A DNA stretch of 64,000 nt from Oscillatoria acuminata PCC 6304 (GTDB lineage: Bacteria > Cyanobacteriota > Cyanobacteriia > Cyanobacteriales > Laspinemataceae), in assembly GCF_000317105.1 (NCBI RefSeq), contig NC_019693.1, forward strand, positions 3,100,001 through 3,164,000. The letters run 5' to 3'. The notes below the pieces were generated by a model that saw nothing but the letters and a program-made list of their open reading frames with translations, was not told the DNA's origin and did not search any database. Of the stretch, positions 27,059 through 37,023 are shown piece after piece; the first letter of the stretch is position 1, and the number at the start of each line of letters is the position of its first letter. The position numbers were made by a program, and so were the translations under genes.

Positions 27059-29527
27059 ATGTATGAGCGGATTTTTTCAGTGTCTGATCGCTTCAAATCC
27101 TCCAATCAACCGATTAAAGTGGGGATATTACATTCCCTAACGGGTACGATGTCGATCGGGGAAGTATCAGTGAAAGATGCCACCTTGTTAGCAATTGAAG
27201 AAATTAATGCGGCAGGTGGGGTACTGGGCCGCCCCCTAAAAGCGGTGATTGCTGATGGCGAAAGCAATTTAAAAACCTTTGCGGATCAAGCCAAACAATT
27301 ACTCACCCAGGAGCAAGTTGAGGTGGTCTTTGGCTGCTGGACTTCAGCCTCCCGCAAGGCGGTACTCCCAATTTTGGAGGAATTAAATGGCTTGTTGTTT
27401 TATCCGGTGCAATATGAAGGATTAGAACAGTCTCCCAATATTTTCTATACGGGTGCAGCACCCAATCAACAAATTATTCCAGCGGTGCAATATTTATTAG
27501 ATCGGGGCTTTGGCCACATTTATTTACTCGGGTCAGATTATATTTTCCCCCGGACAGCAAATCAAATTATTAAAGCGCAATTAGTGGCCCAAAATGGGGT
27601 TTTAGCGGGGGAAGAATACATTCCCCTAGGTTCGCGGGAGGTGAGTACGGCGATCGCCCATATTCTCTCGGTACAACCCGATGCGGTGCTCAATACCCTC
27701 AATGGCGATACCAATGTGGCCTTTTTCCGTGAGTTAAAGCAAGCAGGGTTAACCCCGGATGAGTTGCTGGTGATGTCGGTGAGTGTGGCAGAGGCGGAGG
27801 TCCGGGAAATAGGGCCTTCGGAGATCGCCGGACATCTGGTGGCGTGGAATTACTTCCAAAGCATCGATACCCTGGAAAACCAGAAATTCGTGAGGGCCTA
27901 TAAAGCCAAATATGGCAGCGATCGCGTCACCTCCGACCCGATCGCCTCGGGATATCTGGGGGTCTATTTGTGGAAAAACGCGGTGGAAAAAGCCCAGTCT
28001 ACTCAAGTCGCGAAGGTGAAGGCAGCGGCCAAAAATATAGAACTGGTCACCCCAAAAGGGTTAGTCAAGCTGGATGCTAAAACCCAGCATCTATGGAACA
28101 CTGTCCGCATTGGCCAAATTAAGCCCGATGGGGCGATCGCCGAAATTTGGAACTCCCGGGAAGCAGTCGCCCCAGACCCGTTTCTCTCCAGCTATCCTTG
28201 GGCGGCAGGACTCTCTCAACGGGGATTCCGCTGGGGAATTAATGCCAAATTGATGAGCTTATTTAGTGCGTTAGTGGCGATCGCCTGGGTAGCTTTGGGC
28301 TTAGAGTGGCTGACGGCGGCGGAAATTCAGCGGAATATCGCCGCCTTAATTGACCGAGTTGAGCAAATGTCTACACCCCACACGGAAATGTTGCAATGGT
28401 GCGATGCAGTGATGGCGGCAGCGCAACGCAGTCAATATTTATTGGTGATGCTGTTGCTATTGAGCCTTGTTTCAATGGCTGTAGCCTTTTTTGTTATTTC
28501 CCGAATTACTCGGGCATTAAATGGGGTGACTCAAACCGCACAACGGTTAGCCTCGGGAGATTTAACCGCGAGATCGCCTCTGGTATCTGGGGATGAAATT
28601 GGGGTACTCTCGAACACATTAAATACAATGGCACAACAGGTCAACTGTTTGCTCAAAGGGTTAGAAGTGCGTTCTCGCCAGGTGGAAGAACACAGTTTAG
28701 AATTAGAGTCAGCGGTTTATGCCGCACAAGCAGCCAGTCGTGCGAAAAGCACCTTTTTAGCCAATATGAGCCACGAATTGCGAACGCCACTGAATGCGAT
28801 CGTGGGTTATAGCGAACTGCTGCAAGAAGAAGTAGAGGAGATTCTCGCCGATGAACAGTTGATCGGTGACCTCCAAAAAATTAACATTGCGGGCAAAAAT
28901 CTCTTGGCGATCGTCAGTGATATTTTAGATATTTCTAAAATTGAAGCGGGCAAAATGGATCTATGTCTGGATGCCTTTGATGTCCCCCAGTTGATTCAGG
29001 AAGTAGTCACGACCTTAGAACCCTTGATGCTGGCGAATGGTAACGCTATTCAAATAGATTATCCTGACAAGATAGAAATGATGACAGCAGATATCACTAA
29101 GGTGCGGCAAATCCTGTTAAACCTGCTGAGTAATGCGGCTAAATTTACAGAAAATGGCAAAATTATTTTAGAGGTGAGGATTAAAAATCCGGCAGAGAAT
29201 CCCGGGGAACAGGTCACCCTGAATTCTACTCCTTTGCCTCCAACCGAAACGCCCTGGATTCTGTTTCGAGTCCGGGATACGGGAATTGGCATGAGTACGG
29301 AACAACTCGCCCAACTGTTTCAACCCTTTGTGCAGGGGGATGATTCGACCACGCGCAAGTATGGCGGGACGGGATTGGGTTTAGCGTTGGTTAAAAAATT
29401 TTGCGAGATGATGGGAGGGGCGATCGCGGTGGAAAGCGAATTGGGGCGCGGGTCAGTGTTTGAGATTATCCTACCCTTGCAGGTGAAAAAACCCCCTCAA
29501 CAGGTTACCATTCATCGCGCTGCTTAA
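27059..29527 (+). CDS. Histidine kinase with UrtA/AmiC-type amide/urea-binding sensor domain
   Basis: From ATG 27059 (822 residues): a type-1 periplasmic-binding fold (about 18-370) closely resembling UrtA, with [57 protein letters not shown] and [14 protein letters not shown]. Then come TM1 (about 398-418), a 40-residue loop, TM2 (about 460-480), HAMP, a dimerisation helix with the phospho-acceptor His in [14 protein letters not shown] (about H572), and an HATPase domain with N, G1 (DTGIGM) and G2 (GGTGLGLAL) boxes. There is no signal peptide in front of the sensor, even allowing the TTG at 26996, so the ligand-binding domain should be cytoplasmic, as in amide sensor AmiC. No receiver domain or response regulator is adjacent. 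The ligand is probably urea or a short-chain amide, by family resemblance. Confidence 0.93.
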   Translation: MYERIFSVSDRFKSSNQPIKVGILHSLTGTMSIGEVSVKDATLLAIEEINAAGGVLGRPLKAVIADGESNLKTFADQAKQLLTQEQVEVVFGCWTSASRKAVLPILEELNGLLFYPVQYEGLEQSPNIFYTGAAPNQQIIPAVQYLLDRGFGHIYLLGSDYIFPRTANQIIKAQLVAQNGVLAGEEYIPLGSREVSTAIAHILSVQPDAVLNTLNGDTNVAFFRELKQAGLTPDELLVMSVSVAEAEVREIGPSEIAGHLVAWNYFQSIDTLENQKFVRAYKAKYGSDRVTSDPIASGYLGVYLWKNAVEKAQSTQVAKVKAAAKNIELVTPKGLVKLDAKTQHLWNTVRIGQIKPDGAIAEIWNSREAVAPDPFLSSYPWAAGLSQRGFRWGINAKLMSLFSALVAIAWVALGLEWLTAAEIQRNIAALIDRVEQMSTPHTEMLQWCDAVMAAAQRSQYLLVMLLLLSLVSMAVAFFVISRITRALNGVTQTAQRLASGDLTARSPLVSGDEIGVLSNTLNTMAQQVNCLLKGLEVRSRQVEEHSLELESAVYAAQAASRAKSTFLANMSHELRTPLNAIVGYSELLQEEVEEILADEQLIGDLQKINIAGKNLLAIVSDILDISKIEAGKMDLCLDAFDVPQLIQEVVTTLEPLMLANGNAIQIDYPDKIEMMTADITKVRQILLNLLSNAAKFTENGKIILEVRIKNPAENPGEQVTLNSTPLPPTETPWILFRVRDTGIGMSTEQLAQLFQPFVQGDDSTTRKYGGTGLGLALVKKFCEMMGGAIAVESELGRGSVFEIILPLQVKKPPQQVTIHRAA

Positions 29528-29801
29528 GGGGATTGCAAAATATAAATCATCCAAGCGTTCAACTGAAAGGAAGGTATCTGTAGGGGCGCAATGCTTGCGC
29601 CCCAGAGGGCCTGCGCATTGCGCCCCTACATTGACCGGGGTACTCTACGAACGAACGTTTTGGAGGGCCTGCGCATTGCGCCCCTACATTGACCGGGCTA
29701 CTCTACGAATGTTTTGGAGGGCCTGCGCATTGCGCCCCTACATTGACCGGGCTACTCTACGAACGAACGTTTTGGAGATTTTATTTTGTGGAGTTCCCTA
29801 A
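29528..29801. repeat. Interspersed element, copy B, with internal 54-58-bp tandem repeats
   Basis: It has the same left and right blocks as 21040-21212 (AAGGGGATTGCAAAATATAA... and ...TTTTGGAGATTTTATTTTGTGGAGTTCCCTAA), but the middle has expanded into three units starting GAGGGCCTGCGCATTGCG at 29605, 29663 and 29717. Each is followed by CCCCTACATTGACCGGG and TACTCTACGAA. An open frame of 68 codons across it is repeat-derived. Confidence 0.9.
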
Positions 29802-29879
29802 GGTTAAGCGGAATAGTCAGTAGTTCATCCGATTGCCGGTAAAATAATCAGCAAAACCACTTGAATTCAAACAATTATA

Positions 29880-30818
29880 ATGCCTGAACATAAGATATGG
29901 CGATGGGTTGAGACCCTCTCGGGCCACTTAGACCGGGTGAGTTCTGTGGCAGTCGCCCCGGACGGGAAAACCCTCGCCAGCAGCAGTTTGGACCAGACGA
30001 TCGCCCTGTGGGATCTGAACTCGGGTCAAAAACTCCATACCCTCAAAGGACATTCTGGAGGAGTTCTGGCGGTAAGTTTTTCCCCGGATGGTCAAAGTTT
30101 AGTCAGTTGTGGGACGGATAAAAAAATTCAGGTTTGGAATGTAGGTCAGTTTAAGCTGATTCGTCAGTTGGGGCGATGGTTTGGCGGTCATCAGGAACCT
30201 GTTTTAGCCTTAGCTGTTGCCCCCGATGGCAATACCGTAGTGAGTACCAGTGGCGATCGCACCCTGAAATGCTGGAATATGGCCACGGGTAAAAATCAAT
30301 GGACGCTCACTTTGGATGGGGAGGAACTGGGGGAGATTCAGTGTGTGGCGATTAGTCCCGATGGCCAAATTTTAGCCGGAGGCAGTACGGATAGTCAGAT
30401 TGCATTGTGGAATTTGCAGACTGGGGAAAAATTACGAACCCTCACCGGCCATTCTGCGGGGGTGACGGGGGTAGAATTTAGTCCCGATGGACGGGTTTTG
30501 GCCTCTAGCAGTTGGGATAAAACCGTGGCCCTGTGGAATTACCAGACGGGAGAGCAAATTATTTCCCTGGTGGGACATTCCGATGTGGTGAATGTGGTGA
30601 GGTTTCATCCTGATGGAGAGAGACTTGCTTCTGGGAGTTGGGATAAAACTCTGGCCCTGTGGAATGGGAAAACGGGAGAACAAATTGCCTCCTTGGTGGG
30701 ACATTCCGATGCAGTGCGATCGCTGGCTTTTAGTCCTGATGGGCGATTGCTGGTTTCCGGGAGTTGGGACCAGACGATCGCCCTGTGGCAGGTAGAATCG
30801 ACCAATGGGGCGACCTAA
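29880..30818 (+). CDS. WD40-repeat protein, single seven-bladed propeller
   Basis: The 312-residue product is essentially all WD40 repeats: seven copies of the GH...SPDG...LASGS.D.T..LW pattern from residue 14 to the end, enough to close one beta-propeller. Blades 5 to 7 are very similar to one another (SSSWDKTVALWNYQTGEQI, SGSWDKTLALWNGKTGEQI), indicating recent internal duplication. No signal peptide or catalytic domain is present, so it is probably a soluble protein-interaction scaffold. It stands alone between a repeat element and a minus-strand gene. The partner is unknown. Confidence 0.93.
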   Translation: MPEHKIWRWVETLSGHLDRVSSVAVAPDGKTLASSSLDQTIALWDLNSGQKLHTLKGHSGGVLAVSFSPDGQSLVSCGTDKKIQVWNVGQFKLIRQLGRWFGGHQEPVLALAVAPDGNTVVSTSGDRTLKCWNMATGKNQWTLTLDGEELGEIQCVAISPDGQILAGGSTDSQIALWNLQTGEKLRTLTGHSAGVTGVEFSPDGRVLASSSWDKTVALWNYQTGEQIISLVGHSDVVNVVRFHPDGERLASGSWDKTLALWNGKTGEQIASLVGHSDAVRSLAFSPDGRLLVSGSWDQTIALWQVESTNGAT

Positions 30819-30952
30819 TCATCCTATCAACGGGGGCGATCGCCGCGAATGCCCCATTTTTCCCGGGTTCCTTTCCCGCAGTCGGAGTGGACTCCTGGCG
30901 GGAAAACAGACGCCCTAGTTGGTTTGGTTATGCCCTGATTTCCCCCTCAAGG

Positions 30953-31387
30953 TTAATCGAGGAACCCCATCATTCCATCGGTGTCATCCCCTTCATTGGA
31001 GCAAATGGGCCGATTTCCCATCAGATGATCGCAGTTCATGAGGATGGTGCTTTCTGTAATCGGACGATTTCCGGACACCTGCATGGAGTGGGCGACGTGA
31101 ATCATACTCGCCCCAATGGGACGAATTCCCGAGGAGTTTAAGGTATCGGCGACGATAAAATTACTCGCCTCAACGGGACGGTTGCCGGACAGGTTGATAC
31201 TGTCGGAAATCTCAAAGTTGCTCAGTCCGATGGGGCGGTTTCCGGGTAAACCCCCTTGACGATAAAGCTCAATGCCTTTAGGGGTGGCTTCTTCAGGTAA
31301 TTTGTCTTGTATTTTCTTCATACTATCTTGGGGTTCGTTTTCTGGGTTGGGTTTCTCAGTCTCATCAGCGATCGCGCTATCCGCCAT
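30953..31387 (-). CDS. GNRPI-repeat protein
   Basis: From ATG 31387 the product is 144 residues. A GTG at 31468 would add 27. The first 45 residues are acidic and Pro/Lys-rich and probably disordered. After that, a 20-21-residue unit containing S-G-N-R-P-I/V recurs: LPGNRPIGLSNFEI, LSGNRPVEASNFIV, SSGIRPIGASMIHV, VSGNRPITESTILM and finally LMGNRPI. The regular spacing of a tight turn plus two short hydrophobic strands suggests a solenoid (beta-helix-like). The acidic tail ends with DDTDGMMGFLD. No known function. It lies convergent to the WD40 gene. Confidence 0.78.
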   Translation of the reverse strand: MADSAIADETEKPNPENEPQDSMKKIQDKLPEEATPKGIELYRQGGLPGNRPIGLSNFEISDSINLSGNRPVEASNFIVADTLNSSGIRPIGASMIHVAHSMQVSGNRPITESTILMNCDHLMGNRPICSNEGDDTDGMMGFLD

Positions 31388-31737
31388 CTCGGGATTCTCC
31401 TCCAAAAACACTCGGTTAGTTTTCCTGTCCTCCTGAAAATCCGTCTCGTTTCCGCCCTGTTTTAGCACGGTTGAATCGGTAAGTTTTTACCTCATCGATG
31501 GCGATAGGGGGCTTATGTTATGAGTCGGATACTAGCTTTCGCTGTCAGATCTTTTTTAGGGTTCTAACTTAAGCTTTAATTATACGGGTTGAAGGATCTT
31601 CAGACGAGTTGATCGCACTCTACATTACTGTAAATTTTTGTAAAACTCTCAAAAAAAATCTTATCGAGATCATAAGCAGGGATAGGCGTTCCTCGGTCAT
31701 CCTAGGATTCTTGCAGATTCGCCAAGGGGGGATCCGA

Positions 31738-31783
31738 CAAAAGGGCCAAGGGGCGATGCGTTACGATCGCCCCTTGGCCCCCT
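31738..31783 (-). terminator. Terminator downstream of the 171-residue protein gene
   Basis: GGGCCAAGGGGCGAT (31743-31757) pairs perfectly with ATCGCCCCTTGGCCC (31766-31780) over 15 bp with an 8-nt loop. Read on the minus strand it is followed by TTTTGTC. It begins 28 bp past the stop codon at 31811. Confidence 0.85.
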
Positions 31784-31810
31784 ATTTATTCAATCTGCCA
31801 AATGATCGCT

Positions 31811-32326
31811 TTACTTGCGATTACTCAGCCATTTTGCTGCGGCAATTCCTAAAATAGCCGCGACTAATGGATTACTCAAAAACTTCATCATCCAGGGTTT
31901 ATCGGCTAAAACATCCCGGAAAATATCAGGATGAGCATGATAGGCAAATGCGGCTAATTTAGAGACATCATCTGCGGACATTTTCTTGGGATGGTGACTC
32001 GAAAGGGCGAGTTGTTTTTCTAAATCGCGATCGCTGAGTCCGCGTTTCTTGAGTTCTTTAAAGAACTCCTGCGCCACATCATCCCGTTCATCGGGCTTAA
32101 TTTGGGCGATCGCTTTTCGCAGTTCCGGTTCCATCTGGGCCGGAGGAATGCGATCGTGTTGCAGAGACTCGCCAAATAAGCGCTGACGCTCTTCCCGAGT
32201 CGATCGCTGGGCAAAATCATCAAAATTTTGATAATCGTCGGTCTGGGGAGCATTTGGCATCACCTCGCGATCGCCTCTTGCCAAATCGCCCATAATTTCC
32301 CGTTTATATTCATCACTCGTCGCCAT
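31811..32326 (-). CDS. Conserved-looking protein with C-terminal membrane anchor
   Basis: The 171-residue product is hydrophilic and charged for 145 residues and then has a short hydrophobic tail, FLSNPLVAAILGIAAAKWL, ending SNRK, so it is probably tail-anchored with the bulk in the cytoplasm. A strong ribosome binding site (AGGAGAATGAT) precedes the ATG at 32326. The segment MSADDVSKLAAFAYHAHPDIFRDVLADKP looks like a conserved helical hairpin. I do not know a function. It sits in a minus-strand run of small genes with a lipoprotein and two CsbD proteins, a set that looks like stress-response genes, each with its own terminator. Confidence 0.8.
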   Translation of the reverse strand: MATSDEYKREIMGDLARGDREVMPNAPQTDDYQNFDDFAQRSTREERQRLFGESLQHDRIPPAQMEPELRKAIAQIKPDERDDVAQEFFKELKKRGLSDRDLEKQLALSSHHPKKMSADDVSKLAAFAYHAHPDIFRDVLADKPWMMKFLSNPLVAAILGIAAAKWLSNRK

Positions 32327-32387
32327 ATCATTCTCCTAATTTATTCTTTCGATAGCTCGTCAAAACTGTTGCGATTCGCCTCAACCT

Positions 32388-32834
32388 CTATCCCGCTTTA
32401 TACTGAATCTGCTGAGACTGCACATCATAATCCGCAGTCAGAATCAGTTGTTTATCCGGTGCATACACCATCACTTTTAAATTCCGATTGGGGAAATTGT
32501 GATGAAATCCTTGAGCCAGCGATCGGGCTAACTCTCGCACTTCATTCGGTCGAACTTCCGGCGTAATCACCACCCCTAACTTATCATTATCTCGCACATA
32601 GGCATCTTGAATCAGTCCTTGGGCATTTCGCACCACCCAGTTGCCAAAATTCTCCCCAGTTTGAGTATTACCCCGTTCGAGTTGAGCGTAATTGTGCGGA
32701 CTCGTCACCGACGGAGAGAGGCGGTTGGGTTGCTGCGCCGTCGTGCTTCCTCCACTACAAGCGGTGACGAAGCTCAGGACTAATACCAAGACCAAAGCAG
32801 TCAACCCTTTCTGAACTCGCTTAAACAGATTCAC
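32388..32834 (-). CDS. Small lipoprotein of unknown function
   Basis: The 148-residue product has a signal peptide with lipobox VTAC (residue 26 Cys). A disordered Ser/Thr/Gln region follows, then a compact alpha/beta domain: NEVRELARSLAQGFHHNF then RNLKVMVYAPDKQLILTADYD. A GTG start at 32834 is supported by GGAGGAAAATTCAG upstream. The domain has the look of sporulation-lipoprotein YhcN/YlaJ-like folds, but I cannot confirm that. It lies 62 bp downstream of the start of the tail-anchored protein gene and is on the same strand. Confidence 0.82.
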   Translation of the reverse strand: MNLFKRVQKGLTALVLVLVLSFVTACSGGSTTAQQPNRLSPSVTSPHNYAQLERGNTQTGENFGNWVVRNAQGLIQDAYVRDNDKLGVVITPEVRPNEVRELARSLAQGFHHNFPNRNLKVMVYAPDKQLILTADYDVQSQQIQYKAG

Positions 32835-33045
32835 CTGAATTTTCCTCCAAATTTTATAGTAATATCACGTCCGTTCTCAGGGGATGCCGGTTGATTTAAA
32901 GGTGAATTGATAGACTTTTTGTAAAAATTCTGGACCGGCCCCTTCAACAAACCTTTAGACAAAAGATTGATGACTCCTCCGATTTCCCTTTCAACATGAA
33001 GCATCAGAAGGTTCCCTTCACAATGATGCCAAAGGGTTAAGAGTA

Positions 33046-33080
33046 GAGGGAAGGGCCGGGATGCTCCCGGCCCTTCCCTC
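33046..33080. terminator. Hairpin after the first CsbD gene
   Basis: A perfect 16-bp stem (GAGGGAAGGGCCGGGA with TCCCGGCCCTTCCCTC) encloses a 3-nt loop. It lies 17 bp past the CsbD stop codon on the minus strand. The following T tract is weak, so it may act as an mRNA stabiliser as much as a terminator. Confidence 0.75.
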
Positions 33081-33097
33081 TCTTCAAAGATTAAGCT

Positions 33098-33280
33098 CTA
33101 GTCGAGAGCTTCTTTTAAGTTATCTTTGATATCTTCTTTGGCGTGTTTAGTTTCAGCCTCGGTTTGCTTCATTTTGCCCTCAGCCTTATCCTTGGGATCG
33201 CCGGTCACGTTTCCTAACGCTTCTTGGGCTTTCCCTTCCACGTTCTTCATCGTTGCATTAGCTCTATCTTCAGCGCTCAT
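33098..33280 (-). CDS. CsbD-family stress protein
   Basis: The 60-residue highly charged protein begins MSAEDRANATMKNVEGKAQE and contains ALGNVTGDPKDKAEGKMKQ, the CsbD core. CsbD-like proteins are small, helical and stress-induced in many bacteria, with no defined biochemical role. The ribosome binding site GGAGAATAAT precedes the ATG. A paralogue lies 230 bp upstream, sharing the core words but differing at both ends. Confidence 0.93.
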   Translation of the reverse strand: MSAEDRANATMKNVEGKAQEALGNVTGDPKDKAEGKMKQTEAETKHAKEDIKDNLKEALD

Positions 33281-33465
33281 ATTATTCTCCGTCTTTTTGA
33301 ATTCGTTTTAACTGTATTTAGATTAGCAAGGATAACGAAGGGAAAGCATCTATCAATGGATATATCCTTGTCCTACTCCTGAAGAGTTCTAATCAGGGAT
33401 CGCTGATATATGAGGAGATTCTTATCCCATTTTGCCGCATTCCAGGGTTCTCAGTTACCCTGAAA

Positions 33466-33497
33466 AAAGGGCCAAGGTATTAATACCTTGGCCCTTT
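33466..33497 (-). terminator. Terminator of the second CsbD gene
   Basis: A perfect palindrome runs AAAGGGCCAAGGTATT to AATACCTTGGCCCTTT. On the minus strand it is followed by TTTTTTC. It starts 13 bp beyond the stop codon. Its stem word GGGCCAAGG is shared with the terminator at 31738-31783. Confidence 0.9.
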
Positions 33498-33509
33498 CCG
33501 CTGACTGGC

Positions 33510-33707
33510 TTACAAGTCTTCTACTCGAGTTCTTTTGACATCCAGTTCTTCTTTTAAGTTTTCCGCCCCATGTTCAATATTGGCTTGGATTTGCTTGGCT
33601 TTACCCACCGCTTTTTGCTTGGGGTCTCCCGTCAGATCACCCAAGGCTTCTTGGGCTTTCCCTTCAATATTCTTAGCCGTAGCTTTTATGCGATTTTCAA
33701 CACTCAT
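33510..33707 (-). CDS. CsbD-family stress protein, paralogue
   Basis: The 65-residue protein begins MSVENRIKATAKNIEGKAQE with the core ALGDLTGDPKQKAVGKAKQ, and ends in a longer charged tail ELDVKRTRVEDL. GGGAGAAATACAC supplies the ribosome binding site. It is similar to the neighbouring CsbD gene across the first 45 residues, so the pair arose by duplication. Both have independent terminators, so they are probably separate transcription units. Confidence 0.93.
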   Translation of the reverse strand: MSVENRIKATAKNIEGKAQEALGDLTGDPKQKAVGKAKQIQANIEHGAENLKEELDVKRTRVEDL

Positions 33708-34066
33708 GTGTATTTCTCCCTTTTATCTTTAGTTTTTTATGGGCTAATTTATTGGGGTCACACCCTCAAATACTTAGCCTTAAATTCATAGTAGCCCTAG
33801 AGTAGAAAAAATGCCCTCTGTCCTCTGACATATATTTAAACAAAAAAGCTCGGAAGTAAGGGGCAAGAGAAGAGGACCAACCCATCACCTCAATCCAGAA
33901 AGCGGTGTCTTTCATCAAAGGGACCTACCGATTGGGTCCGAGGACATCCCCAACTTGCTGCAAGTCCTGCACCCGTTCAAAAGCGTCAAGAGGGATTAGT
34001 ATTTTGAGTAGATATTTTGCTCAACAACCTTCTACAATAGGAAAAGAACTCACCCTCAATCCGACT

Positions 34067-36076
34067 ATGCAACCCTTTCGTCTGGAAGCGCCTTATCAAC
34101 CGACAGGGGACCAACCCCAAGCGATCGCCAAACTGGTCCAAGGTATCCAAGGGGAAAAACCCTTTCAAACCCTCTTAGGTGCCACCGGAACCGGCAAAAC
34201 CTTTACCATTGCCTCAACGATCGCCCAAATCGGCAAACCCACCCTCGTCTTGGCCCATAATAAAACCCTCGCCGCCCAACTTTGTAACGAATTGCGGCAA
34301 TTTTTTCCCCATAATGCCGTCGAATACTTTATCAGCTATTACGACTACTATCAACCCGAAGCCTATATCGCCGTCACCGATACCTATATCGAAAAAACCT
34401 CCGCCATTAACGAGGAAATCGATATGCTGCGGCATTCGGCCACGCGATCGCTGTTTGAACGCCGGGATGTCATCGTCGTTGCCTCAATTAGCTGCATTTA
34501 CGGGTTAGGAATGCCGTCCGAATACCTCAATGCCGCCATTCCCTTACAAGTCGGACAAGAACTCGAACCCCGGCAACTCTTGCGCGACCTCGCCGGTATC
34601 CAATATCATCGCAATGACGTAGAAATGGGCCGAGGACGCTTCCGAGTCAAGGGGGATGTCCTAGAAATCGGACCCGCTTATGAAGACCGGATCGTCCGCG
34701 TCGAGTTCTTTGGGGATGAAATCGAGGCCATCCGCTACGTTGATCCCGTTACTGGGGGAATTCTTGCCAGTCTGGATACCTTAAGTATCTATCCAGCGCG
34801 TCACTTTGTTACCCCGGATGACCGACTGGAAGCGGCCTGTCAGGCGATCGAACTGGAATTAGAAGACCGCCTCCAAGAACTAGAAAAAGCGGGCAAATTA
34901 GTCGAAGCACAACGCATAGAACAACGCACCCGCTACGACCTAGAACTGCTGAGAGAAGTGGGATATTGCAACGGCGTGGAAAACTATTCCCGCCACATGG
35001 CCGGACGGGAAGCGGGAGACCCCCCAGAATGTTTACTGGATTATTTCCCCAAAGATTGGTTATTGGTGGTCGATGAATCTCACGTCACCGTCCCACAAAT
35101 TCGGGGAATGTACAATGGCGATCGCGCCCGAAAGCTGGTCTTAATTGAACATGGATTTCGCCTCCCCTCTGCTGCCGACAACCGACCCTTAAAAGCAGAG
35201 GAATTTTGGGCCAACATGAATCAATGTATCTTCGTCTCCGCCACCCCGGGAGACTGGGAAATCGAACAATCCGCCGGAGAAGTCATCGAACAGATTATCC
35301 GACCCACGGGAGTGGTAGACCCAGAAATCTATGTCCGTCCGACGGAGGGTCAAGTGGATGACCTACTTGGTGAGATTAAAGAGCGAGTAAAACGCAACGA
35401 ACGGGTTCTGATCACAACCTTAACCAAACGGATGGCGGAAGACCTCACGGAGTATTTCCAGGACCGGGGAGTTCAGGTGCGTTATCTGCACTCGGATATT
35501 AATTCCATCCAACGCATTGAGATTCTCCAGGACTTGCGGGAAGGGGAATTTGATGTGCTGATTGGGGTCAACTTGTTACGGGAGGGGTTAGACTTGCCGG
35601 AAGTCTCTCTCGTGGCGATTTTAGATGGGGATAAAGAAGGATTTTTGCGATCGCATCGGTCCCTCGTCCAAACCATCGGACGCGCCGCCCGTCACATCCG
35701 GGGACAAGCGATAATTTATGCCGATAACATGACCCGAAGCATGACCTTGGCGATCGAAGAAACCGATCGCCGTCGCGGAATCCAGATGGCCTACAATCAG
35801 ATGCATGGAATTACTCCCACAACTATTATCAAGAAATCCAGCAATGCAATTTTAGCCTTCCTAGACGTTTCGCGCCGCTTAAATGCTGCCGCAGCCGATG
35901 GCGTGGATTCCCTCACCCTCGCCCTTCAGGAATTGCCCTTAGAGGACATTCCGGAAGCGATTTCTAAACTGGAACTCCAGATGAAAGAAGCGGCCAAAAA
36001 GCTGGAATTTGAGGAGGCGGCCAAATTGCGCGATCGTATCAAAAAACTGCGGGATAAACTTGTTGGTCATTCCTAA
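34067..36076 (+). CDS. uvrB: UvrABC excision nuclease subunit B
   Basis: UvrB is the DNA-damage-verifying helicase of nucleotide excision repair, working with UvrA and UvrC. From ATG 34067 the protein is 669 residues. An upstream in-frame start at 33905 would add 54 residues unlike UvrB. It starts [20 protein letters not shown]. Walker A is [10 protein letters not shown] and the beta-hairpin tyrosines are in [15 protein letters not shown]-like motif II is VVDESH, and motifs V and VI are in [19 protein letters not shown] and QTIGRAARH. The C-terminal UVR domain that contacts UvrC is present ([20 protein letters not shown]). A complete protein. Confidence 0.98.
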   Translation: MQPFRLEAPYQPTGDQPQAIAKLVQGIQGEKPFQTLLGATGTGKTFTIASTIAQIGKPTLVLAHNKTLAAQLCNELRQFFPHNAVEYFISYYDYYQPEAYIAVTDTYIEKTSAINEEIDMLRHSATRSLFERRDVIVVASISCIYGLGMPSEYLNAAIPLQVGQELEPRQLLRDLAGIQYHRNDVEMGRGRFRVKGDVLEIGPAYEDRIVRVEFFGDEIEAIRYVDPVTGGILASLDTLSIYPARHFVTPDDRLEAACQAIELELEDRLQELEKAGKLVEAQRIEQRTRYDLELLREVGYCNGVENYSRHMAGREAGDPPECLLDYFPKDWLLVVDESHVTVPQIRGMYNGDRARKLVLIEHGFRLPSAADNRPLKAEEFWANMNQCIFVSATPGDWEIEQSAGEVIEQIIRPTGVVDPEIYVRPTEGQVDDLLGEIKERVKRNERVLITTLTKRMAEDLTEYFQDRGVQVRYLHSDINSIQRIEILQDLREGEFDVLIGVNLLREGLDLPEVSLVAILDGDKEGFLRSHRSLVQTIGRAARHIRGQAIIYADNMTRSMTLAIEETDRRRGIQMAYNQMHGITPTTIIKKSSNAILAFLDVSRRLNAAAADGVDSLTLALQELPLEDIPEAISKLELQMKEAAKKLEFEEAAKLRDRIKKLRDKLVGHS

Positions 36077-36175
36077 ATCAACCGTTTGGCGGGTGGAAAA
36101 CCCCATCCGCCATCTTATCCCGCGACCCTAAACTATGGTAAAATTATCATCCCCTGTTGTTTATCCCGCGAACCG

Positions 36176-36400
36176 ATGGCAATTACGAGAACTGAAGCCA
36201 AACAGTTATTAGAACGGCTAATTTTTGACGAAGAACACCCCCGAGAGTGGGTGCAAGATGTCTGGGAAATGAGTCCCACCCTTGGAGAAACCGCCGCTAA
36301 ACTATGGGACGTTTATGAAGCCATCATTGAATGTTGTCCCGAAGAGAAACTAGAAAATTTACTGCACAGTATCTATCAAGAATCCTTGAAAGACTTGTAA
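36176..36400 (+). CDS. Small helical protein of unknown function, 74 residues
   Basis: The ATG at 36176 (MAITRTEAKQLLERLIFDEE) is preferred. The frame also extends up to 36086, but that part has no coding character. The product is acidic and all-helical with conserved-looking WVQDVWEMSPTLGETAAKLW and CCPEEKLENLL segments. No domain is recognised. It lies 100 bp downstream of uvrB and could share its transcript. Confidence 0.7.
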   Translation: MAITRTEAKQLLERLIFDEEHPREWVQDVWEMSPTLGETAAKLWDVYEAIIECCPEEKLENLLHSIYQESLKDL

Positions 36401-36494
36401 AATTTCCTAAGTGGAATAACCGGAACCCTTGCCAAGAGTAAGTTAATCCGGCTATTCTAGGAAGCAATTCAAATCAACTGGAGAATAGACACTC

Positions 36495-36866
36495 GTGACA
36501 GAAGCAACCAACGTACTCGGGGGAAAACTGGAAAATTGCTGCACCTCCCCCATGACCGGATATTATCGAGATGGAAAATGTAACACCGGAGGCGGAGACT
36601 ACGGTGCTCATGTCGTTTGTGCACAAGTCACCGAAGAGTTTCTCACCTTCAGCAAACAGCGGGGAAATGATTTGACCTCCCCAGTTCCCCTGTTCAGTTT
36701 TCCCGGATTAAAACCAGGCGATCGGTGGTGTTTGTGTGCCTCTCGCTGGAAAGAAGCCCTCGATGCCGGAGTCGCACCCCCCATCGTCCTCTCTGCCACT
36801 CACGTATCCGCTTTAGAGTACGTCTCAGAAGAAGAACTCAAACAATATGCGGTAGAGGAATCCTAA
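36495..36866 (+). CDS. DUF2237 family protein
   Basis: The 123-residue protein has a GTG start at 36495. It matches the DUF2237 pattern: NVLGGKLENCCTSPMTGYYRDGKC, then GGGDYGAHVVCAQVTEEFL, then FPGLKPGDRWCLCASRW and the C-terminal VVLxATHxSALEYV-type ending. Conserved cysteines and glycines suggest a small metal-binding or structural fold, but the family has no assigned role. No membrane segments. Monocistronic. Confidence 0.92.
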   Translation: MTEATNVLGGKLENCCTSPMTGYYRDGKCNTGGGDYGAHVVCAQVTEEFLTFSKQRGNDLTSPVPLFSFPGLKPGDRWCLCASRWKEALDAGVAPPIVLSATHVSALEYVSEEELKQYAVEES

Positions 36867-36913
36867 CACACCACCCTTGTAAACATTGCATCTGCTGCCC
36901 CGAAATCTTTTGA

Positions 36914-36960
36914 AGAAACCCGGTGTCTCACCCCTAGACTAAAAACCGGGTTTCTCTCCT
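36914..36960. repeat. AGAAACCCGG / AAACCGGGTTTCT repeat pair
   Basis: GAAGAAACCCGGTGTCT at 36912-36928 and AAAACCGGGTTTCTCTCC at 36941-36958 form an inverted pair related to the three 15-mer palindromes near 10571-10668. Confidence 0.8.
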
Positions 36961-37023
36961 CATCTGCTGCCAATTTCCCCAGAGAATTTCCCCAAAACTT
37001 ACCCATCACCTCGATATCCGTCA

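Noticed and set aside
26859-27140. Signal-peptide-bearing upstream exon for the UrtA-like kinase
   Set aside because: The 93-codon frame lies in another reading frame and no frameshift site is visible, so it cannot supply a signal peptide.
33905-34066. Extended N-terminus of UvrB
   Set aside because: The extra 54 residues have no match to UvrB; the ATG at 34067 begins the conserved start of the protein.
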